A stretch of DNA of 10,145 nucleotides from Pseudomonadota bacterium (GTDB lineage Bacteria > Pseudomonadota > Gammaproteobacteria > Steroidobacterales > Woeseiaceae), in contig JADFKA010000042.1 in the NCBI GenBank assembly GCA_022565135.1, positions 1-10,145 of the forward strand. Direction: 5' to 3'. Shown in pieces: positions 6,618 to 10,145 of the stretch. Numbering within the stretch: the stretch's first letter is position 1; each line of letters opens with the position of its first letter. The notes beneath the pieces are model-generated. The model was given only the letters and a program-made list of their open reading frames with translations, did not search any database and was not told where the DNA came from. The position numbers and the translations under genes were made by a program.

Positions 6618-7277
6618 TCAAGCGGGGTTTTCTCTGAGGAATTCACCGCGCCTGAGAAACGCAGCCGCTTGATCCGTGACATCATTCGACACCAGCATGC
6701 CCTTGTGGCTGACTTCCATTACGAGGTGATCAGTGGCGCCCTCAAGTCGGGTTTCGGATACGGCGATCGTGCCATCGTTAGGCTCGTCGAAGTCGGCGAC
6801 GAACTGGCCGAAACCCAACGGCACTGTACCGGCAATGATGCCGATCTCTCGGTGCTCGCAGACATGACTGGCCCAGTCATTTGCCGCTGCGTTAATGACG
6901 CCCTCAGTCAGCGATCGACCCAGAATCGCTTCGGCCCAGTCTTGCCGGCTAAGGACGTCCGCAGCGCGCGACCCGCACAGCGGTGAGCCCAGGCAAACGA
7001 CGCGCCCGGGTACGGCGGTCGCATCATTGGCGAGCATGCGCAGTGCCACCACCCCGCCAAGGCTGTGCCCGATAATGTGTACGCCAGTCAGTCCCTGCTC
7101 ATGAATAAAGCTAGCGAGTGCAGCGGCATTCTCATCGAGAGTTCCACGAACGGACTGGTAGCTGAACAGCAGCGCACGCATGCCGTACTCCCTCTCGAGC
7201 CGTCGCTTGATCAGGTACATGCCGACGCCATGCGACCAGAATCCATGCGTGCAAATAACGGTATCGATCGAGCTCAT
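6618..7277 (-). CDS. Alpha/beta hydrolase, lipase/esterase-like
   Basis: The 219-aa protein has an alpha/beta-hydrolase fold with no signal peptide, so it is probably cytoplasmic. The oxyanion-hole region is T10-H-G-F-W-S-H-G, the nucleophile elbow is G70-H-S72-L-G-G, and the likely acid and base are D168 (EPNDGTI) and H191 (VSHKGML), giving a complete Ser-Asp-His triad. The layout resembles PGAP1/triacylglycerol-lipase-like hydrolases acting on esters or amides, but the substrate is unknown. ATG 7277 overlaps the nudB stop as ATGA, so it is translationally coupled as the last gene of the aspS-nudB operon. That position invites a link to folate or nucleotide metabolism, but nothing in the sequence proves it. 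Confidence 0.85.
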   Translation of the reverse strand: MSSIDTVICTHGFWSHGVGMYLIKRRLEREYGMRALLFSYQSVRGTLDENAAALASFIHEQGLTGVHIIGHSLGGVVALRMLANDATAVPGRVVCLGSPLCGSRAADVLSRQDWAEAILGRSLTEGVINAAANDWASHVCEHREIGIIAGTVPLGFGQFVADFDEPNDGTIAVSETRLEGATDHLVMEVSHKGMLVSNDVTDQAAAFLRRGEFLRENPA

Positions 7278-7708
7278 AGAGCTAGCGCCTTGAGTGCATC
7301 ACGATTGGTCCACGACCAGACTTTCTCGACGGCTTCAGCAACTGGCAACCAACAGTAGTCCGAATGTTCATTCGTGTTCAAAGTGATAGCCACTGTCTGT
7401 GGCAACCGATAACGCCATTCAAACTCAACATTTTCCACCACACCGGGCGCGAACCGTTGCCTCCAGCGCGGATCGATAAGAAATTGACGGCTGACGCCCG
7501 AGTATTCGAGGATGCCCTCGTTCGTCAGTCCGGTTTCTTCGAACAACTCACGCGCTGCAGCTTCGGCGTGTGCTTCCTTCTGCTGCAAGCTGCCTGTCAC
7601 CGACTGCCAGAAATTGAAGAGCTTTGCGCGATGCAGCAACAAAACGCGGCCGTCATCTGTGTGCACAACAATGAGAACGGATACAGGGCGGCGGTGGCTG
7701 CGGGGCAT
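7274..7708 (-). CDS. nudB: Dihydroneopterin triphosphate diphosphatase (Nudix)
   Basis: NudB removes pyrophosphate from dihydroneopterin triphosphate, the second committed step of folate synthesis, in the cytoplasm. The 144-aa protein carries a perfect Nudix box from G39 to L61 (G-x5-E-x7-R-E-x2-E-E-x-G-L), with metal-binding Glu54, Glu57 and Glu58. Features specific to NudB are F33-W-Q-S-V-T-G ahead of the box and the segment DPRWRQRFAPGVVENVEF. The frame is open 31 codons further upstream into aspS, but ATG 7708 is preferred: it lies 19 bases after the aspS stop and gives the length of known NudB (E. coli about 150 aa). The ribosome site is weak. Gene order aspS-nudB is conserved in gammaproteobacteria, where yebC and ruvC usually follow; here an alpha/beta hydrolase follows instead. 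Confidence 0.92.
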   Translation of the reverse strand: MPRSHRRPVSVLIVVHTDDGRVLLLHRAKLFNFWQSVTGSLQQKEAHAEAAARELFEETGLTNEGILEYSGVSRQFLIDPRWRQRFAPGVVENVEFEWRYRLPQTVAITLNTNEHSDYCWLPVAEAVEKVWSWTNRDALKALAL

Positions 7709-7727
7709 TTGCGGGCAGTGTGCGTGC

Positions 7728-9503
7728 CTACTCAGTGCGCGGAATCCGCACGCGAATGCCGGTTTCCTTGAGCTGCTCTGCCGAGACTTCGCTCGGCGCA
7801 TTGGTCAGAGGACAGCTTGCAGTTTGAGTCTTGGGAAATGCGATGACGTCGCGAATACTGTCGGCGCCTGCCATAAGCATAACGATGCGGTCCAGACCGA
7901 ACGCGATGCCACCGTGCGGAGGGCATCCATACTCAAGCGCGCGCAACAGGAAACCGAACTTCTCTTCAGCCTCATCCTTGCTGATGTCCAGAAGGTCGAA
8001 TACAGCCGACTGCATGGCCCGATCGTGAATACGAATCGAGCCGCCGCCAATTTCGGAACCGTTGATCACCAGGTCATAGGCACGCGACAGGGCGGTGCCG
8101 GGATCAGATACGAGAGCGTCGGCATCGTCAACCGATGGCGCCGTGAACGGATGATGCAGTGCATTCCATCGCTTGGTTTGAGCGTCTTTTTCAAACATCG
8201 GAAATTCGACGACCCAAAGCGGCGACCAGCCCTCAGCAATGAGATTGCAGTCCGCACCGATCTTGACACGCAAGGCGCCCAGTGCGTCGTTGACGACACG
8301 TGCCTTGTCCGCGCCAAAGAAAATCAGGTCACCCGATTTCGCGCCCGTGCGTTTTAAGATCCCGGTTACTGCATCATCGGGTAGAAATTTGAGTATCGGT
8401 GATTGCAGGCCGTCGCGACCCGCGTCAACATCATTCACCTTGATATAGGCGAGGCCCTTTGCACCGTATCGCGCAACGTAAGCCGTATAGTCATCGATCT
8501 CTTTGCGCGTCAGACTGTTGCCACCCGGCAAACACAGTGCCGCGACGCGGCCCTCGGGGTCGCTGGCTGGCCCGGCGAATACCTTGAAGTCGACCGCATC
8601 CATGAGATCAGCGACTTCGACGAGCTTGAGGTCGATGCGCAGATCGGGCTTGTCGGAGCCGTAATCGTGCATCGCGTCCGCGTAGCTCATGCGCGGAAAC
8701 GGCGATGGCAATTCAACATCAAGAACTTGCTTATAAAGATGCCGCATCAGTTCTTCCATCGCCCCGATCACGTCTTCCTCATCAATGAAGCTCATCTCGA
8801 CATCGAGCTGCGTAAATTCGGGCTGCCTGTCAGCACGCAGATCTTCATCACGGAAGCAACGCACAATCTGATAGTAGCGATCCAGTCCCGACATCATTAG
8901 CAATTGCTTGAAGATCTGCGGCGACTGTGGCAATGCGAAAAACTTGCCCGCATGCGTGCGGCTTGGAACAATGTAGTCGCGTGCGCCTTCGGGCGTCGCG
9001 CGCGTCAGCATGGGCGTCTCAACATCGATAAACCCATTGTTATCGAGGTAGTTACGCATCGCCATCGTCACCTGGTGACGTAGACGCAGATTGCCGAGCA
9101 TCTGCTCACGGCGAAGATCAAGGTATCGATACTGGAGACGCAGCTCTTCGTTCGCATGTTCGTCATGGTGAAACGGCGGTGTCGCAGAACGATTCAGGAT
9201 ATCGAGCTCATACGCGAGCACTTCCACTTGCCCCGTCTTCATGTTCGGGTTGATTGTGCCCTCGGGGCGCCGTCGAACCATACCCTTAACCGCCAGAACA
9301 TACTCGCCGCGAATTCGTTCGGCGTCGGCAAATATATCGGGCCGGTCCGGATCGAAAACGATCTGCAGCAAGCCCTCCCGATCGCGCAGATCGATGAAGA
9401 TCACGCCACCGTGATCGCGCCGCCGGTGTACCCAGCCGCAGGCCGAGATCTCCTCGCCAATCAGCGATTCATCAATTTGTCCGCAATAATGGCTACGCAT
9501 CAT
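7728..9503 (-). CDS. aspS: Aspartyl-tRNA synthetase, probably non-discriminating (Asp/Asn)
   Basis: This class IIb synthetase charges tRNA-Asp with aspartate. At 591 aa it is full length for the bacterial type with the GAD insertion. The N-terminal OB anticodon-binding domain contains GWVHRRRDHGG, motif 1 is around 157-173 (GFIDVETPMLTRATPEG), the aspartate-binding Q193-S-P-Q196 follows, motif 2 is 217-234 (FRDEDLRADRQPEFTQLD), and motif 3 starts at 531 (GGIAFGLDR). His31 and Gly82 (in RPEG) match the residues linked to relaxed tRNA specificity in Pseudomonas-type AspRS; discriminating enzymes tend to have Leu and Lys there. It would then also make Asp-tRNA-Asn for GatCAB to amidate. The MMRSHYCG start at 9503 is typical. 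It ends in TAG and is followed after 19 bases by nudB. Confidence 0.97.
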   Translation of the reverse strand: MMRSHYCGQIDESLIGEEISACGWVHRRRDHGGVIFIDLRDREGLLQIVFDPDRPDIFADAERIRGEYVLAVKGMVRRRPEGTINPNMKTGQVEVLAYELDILNRSATPPFHHDEHANEELRLQYRYLDLRREQMLGNLRLRHQVTMAMRNYLDNNGFIDVETPMLTRATPEGARDYIVPSRTHAGKFFALPQSPQIFKQLLMMSGLDRYYQIVRCFRDEDLRADRQPEFTQLDVEMSFIDEEDVIGAMEELMRHLYKQVLDVELPSPFPRMSYADAMHDYGSDKPDLRIDLKLVEVADLMDAVDFKVFAGPASDPEGRVAALCLPGGNSLTRKEIDDYTAYVARYGAKGLAYIKVNDVDAGRDGLQSPILKFLPDDAVTGILKRTGAKSGDLIFFGADKARVVNDALGALRVKIGADCNLIAEGWSPLWVVEFPMFEKDAQTKRWNALHHPFTAPSVDDADALVSDPGTALSRAYDLVINGSEIGGGSIRIHDRAMQSAVFDLLDISKDEAEEKFGFLLRALEYGCPPHGGIAFGLDRIVMLMAGADSIRDVIAFPKTQTASCPLTNAPSEVSAEQLKETGIRVRIPRTE

Positions 9504-9538
9504 GAAATTCGCGAGACTCGTCTGAAAAAAGAGGCGGA

Positions 9539-9567
9539 ATGGTAAGGGGTGGATCGTGAATATACAA
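9539..9567 (-). promoter_or_regulatory. Candidate sigma70 promoter of aspS
   Basis: On the minus strand a -35 TTGTAT (9567-9562) and a -10 TACCAT (9544-9539) are separated by exactly 17 bases. Each box matches the consensus at 4 of 6 positions, including the most conserved ones. The predicted start near 9532 would give a leader of about 30 bases containing a T6 tract and no strong Shine-Dalgarno sequence. It would let aspS-nudB-hydrolase be transcribed separately from the DUF502 gene upstream. Confidence 0.4.
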
Positions 9568-9602
9568 CTGCGGAAGCCGCCGCCCCACCTGAACTGTATG
9601 TA

Positions 9603-9681
9603 ACGGCGACCGTGGCACTTATCGCCGTCATGGCTCGCTGCGCTGCGCTTTACTGCCGTTGATAAGCACCGCGGTCGCCGT
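9603..9681. repeat. Large imperfect palindrome between the DUF502 gene and aspS
   Basis: A 20-base arm at 9604-9623 (CGGCGACCGTGGCACTTATC) faces its near-complement at 9661-9680, with 17 of 20 Watson-Crick pairs. On the minus-strand transcript two of the three differences become G-U wobbles. The outermost pair (9603/9681) already lies in the DUF502 stop codon. A nested 6-bp repeat (CGGCGA 9604-9609 with TCGCCG 9622-9627) allows an alternative fold. The loop contains the short iteration GCTGCGCTGCGCT. It may serve as the terminator or 3' stabiliser of the DUF502 transcript, although no T-run follows directly, or it may be a small mobile palindrome. Confidence 0.65.
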
Positions 9682-10145
9682 CACTCTTCGGGCGCCTTCA
9701 ATGGCAATTCCGCGGTCTGCTCTTTCGTCCACGTCGGGACGACGACACCCAGCGACATCACCATTTTCGCGGCTGCATCAACGGACATATCGAGCTCGAT
9801 GACATCCTTCTTCGGCACTACGATCAAGAATCCTGACGTTGGGTTTGGCGTGGTCGGCACGAAGCAGCAGACCACGTCCTCGCCAGTACGCCCCGCCACC
9901 TCACCCATGCTGGTCGCCGTCTGGAAGGTCAAGGTGTAAATCCCCTTGCGTGGGTACTCAACGAGCAAGACCTTTTTGAATGCGTTGCCCGAATCCGAAA
10001 ACACAATTTCAGTAAAATTCTTTGCCGCCGAATAAATCGAGCGCACAACCGGGATACGTTCCAACAATGATTCCCAACCACCAACGACACTGCGCCCAAC
10101 AAAGTTCGCTGCAAGAATGCCCGTGAGCAATAAGACGATGATTGT
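9681..10145 (-). CDS. DUF502 family membrane protein, 5' end beyond window
   Basis: The frame is open from the window edge to TGA at 9681 (154 residues visible). Hallmarks of DUF502 are the end of a hydrophobic segment (IIVLLTGILAANFVGR), then R-I-P-V-V-R-S-I-Y-S-A-A-K, V-L-L-V-E-Y-P-R-K-G-I-Y, and P-T-T-P-N-P-T-S-G-F-L-I-V-V-P. Members are about 200 aa with two N-terminal transmembrane helices, so roughly the first 50 residues, including one helix, are missing here. A TTG at 10130 is not a believable start because the conserved sequence continues upstream of it. The function of the family is unknown. It is commonly found just upstream of aspS in gamma- and betaproteobacteria, as here, with 177 bases between the two genes. 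Confidence 0.9.
   Translation of the reverse strand, partial: TIIVLLLTGILAANFVGRSVVGGWESLLERIPVVRSIYSAAKNFTEIVFSDSGNAFKKVLLVEYPRKGIYTLTFQTATSMGEVAGRTGEDVVCCFVPTTPNPTSGFLIVVPKKDVIELDMSVDAAAKMVMSLGVVVPTWTKEQTAELPLKAPEE

Noticed and set aside
7512..8357. A 281-codon plus-strand open frame opposite nudB and aspS.
   Set aside because: It is the complement of conserved AspRS and NudB sequence; no domain is visible.
9553..9600. Short plus-strand frame from a GTG with AAGGGG ahead of it (15 codons), resembling a leader peptide.
   Set aside because: It runs opposite to both flanking genes, overlaps the candidate aspS promoter, and has no attenuator-like context in its own direction.
1..10145. CRISPR array, tRNA or rRNA gene, prophage, or toxin-antitoxin or other defence cassette.
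   Set aside because: No regularly spaced repeats, tRNA-like cloverleaf, rRNA segments or related protein motifs were seen; nearly all sequence is accounted for by housekeeping-type genes.

Overview
The window is compact, moderately GC-rich chromosomal DNA that reads as a gammaproteobacterium. MutS aligns residue for residue with the E. coli type. The aspS-nudB order matches the start of the enterobacterial aspS-nudB-yebC cluster, with a DUF502 gene upstream of aspS. The AspRS N-terminus resembles the Pseudomonas type. I cannot name the family or genus from sequence alone. There is no rRNA, tRNA, CRISPR array, transposase or phage gene, and no gene-free stretch longer than about 180 bases.

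Left block (1-3811, all minus strand). This looks like one tightly packed operon read from right to left: a GT4-type glycosyltransferase, pncC (nicotinamide-nucleotide amidase), a lipoprotein-anchored beta-lactamase-fold serine hydrolase, and thpR (RNA 2',3'-cyclic phosphodiesterase, cut by the window edge). Neighbours overlap by 8, 4 (ATGA) and 1 (TAATG) bases, which suggests coupled translation. The hydrolase is split by a single in-frame amber codon at 1679-1681. The signal peptide and N-terminal domain lie before it, and the whole catalytic domain follows in the same frame.

Centre (3812-6617). An 81-base divergent intergenic region holds a GC-rich REP-like hairpin and a 7+7 bp palindrome just before the start of mutS. 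mutS (852 aa, complete) runs on the plus strand and converges on the next minus-strand block. The convergent gap contains a perfect 16-bp inverted repeat, a 72-base hairpin of unexplained origin.

Right block (6618-10145, all minus strand). Read from right to left it holds a DUF502 membrane protein (start beyond the window), aspS, nudB (dihydroneopterin triphosphate diphosphatase, folate pathway) and a small alpha/beta hydrolase joined to nudB by an ATGA overlap. A second large imperfect palindrome (20-base arms) begins right at the DUF502 stop codon. A plausible sigma70 promoter for aspS lies downstream of it. The AspRS carries the His/Gly pair typical of non-discriminating enzymes, which implies tRNA-dependent Asn synthesis through GatCAB.

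No obviously new multi-gene system is visible. The points worth a second look are the amber-split hydrolase, the two long palindromes, and the unassigned glycosyltransferase and alpha/beta hydrolase.
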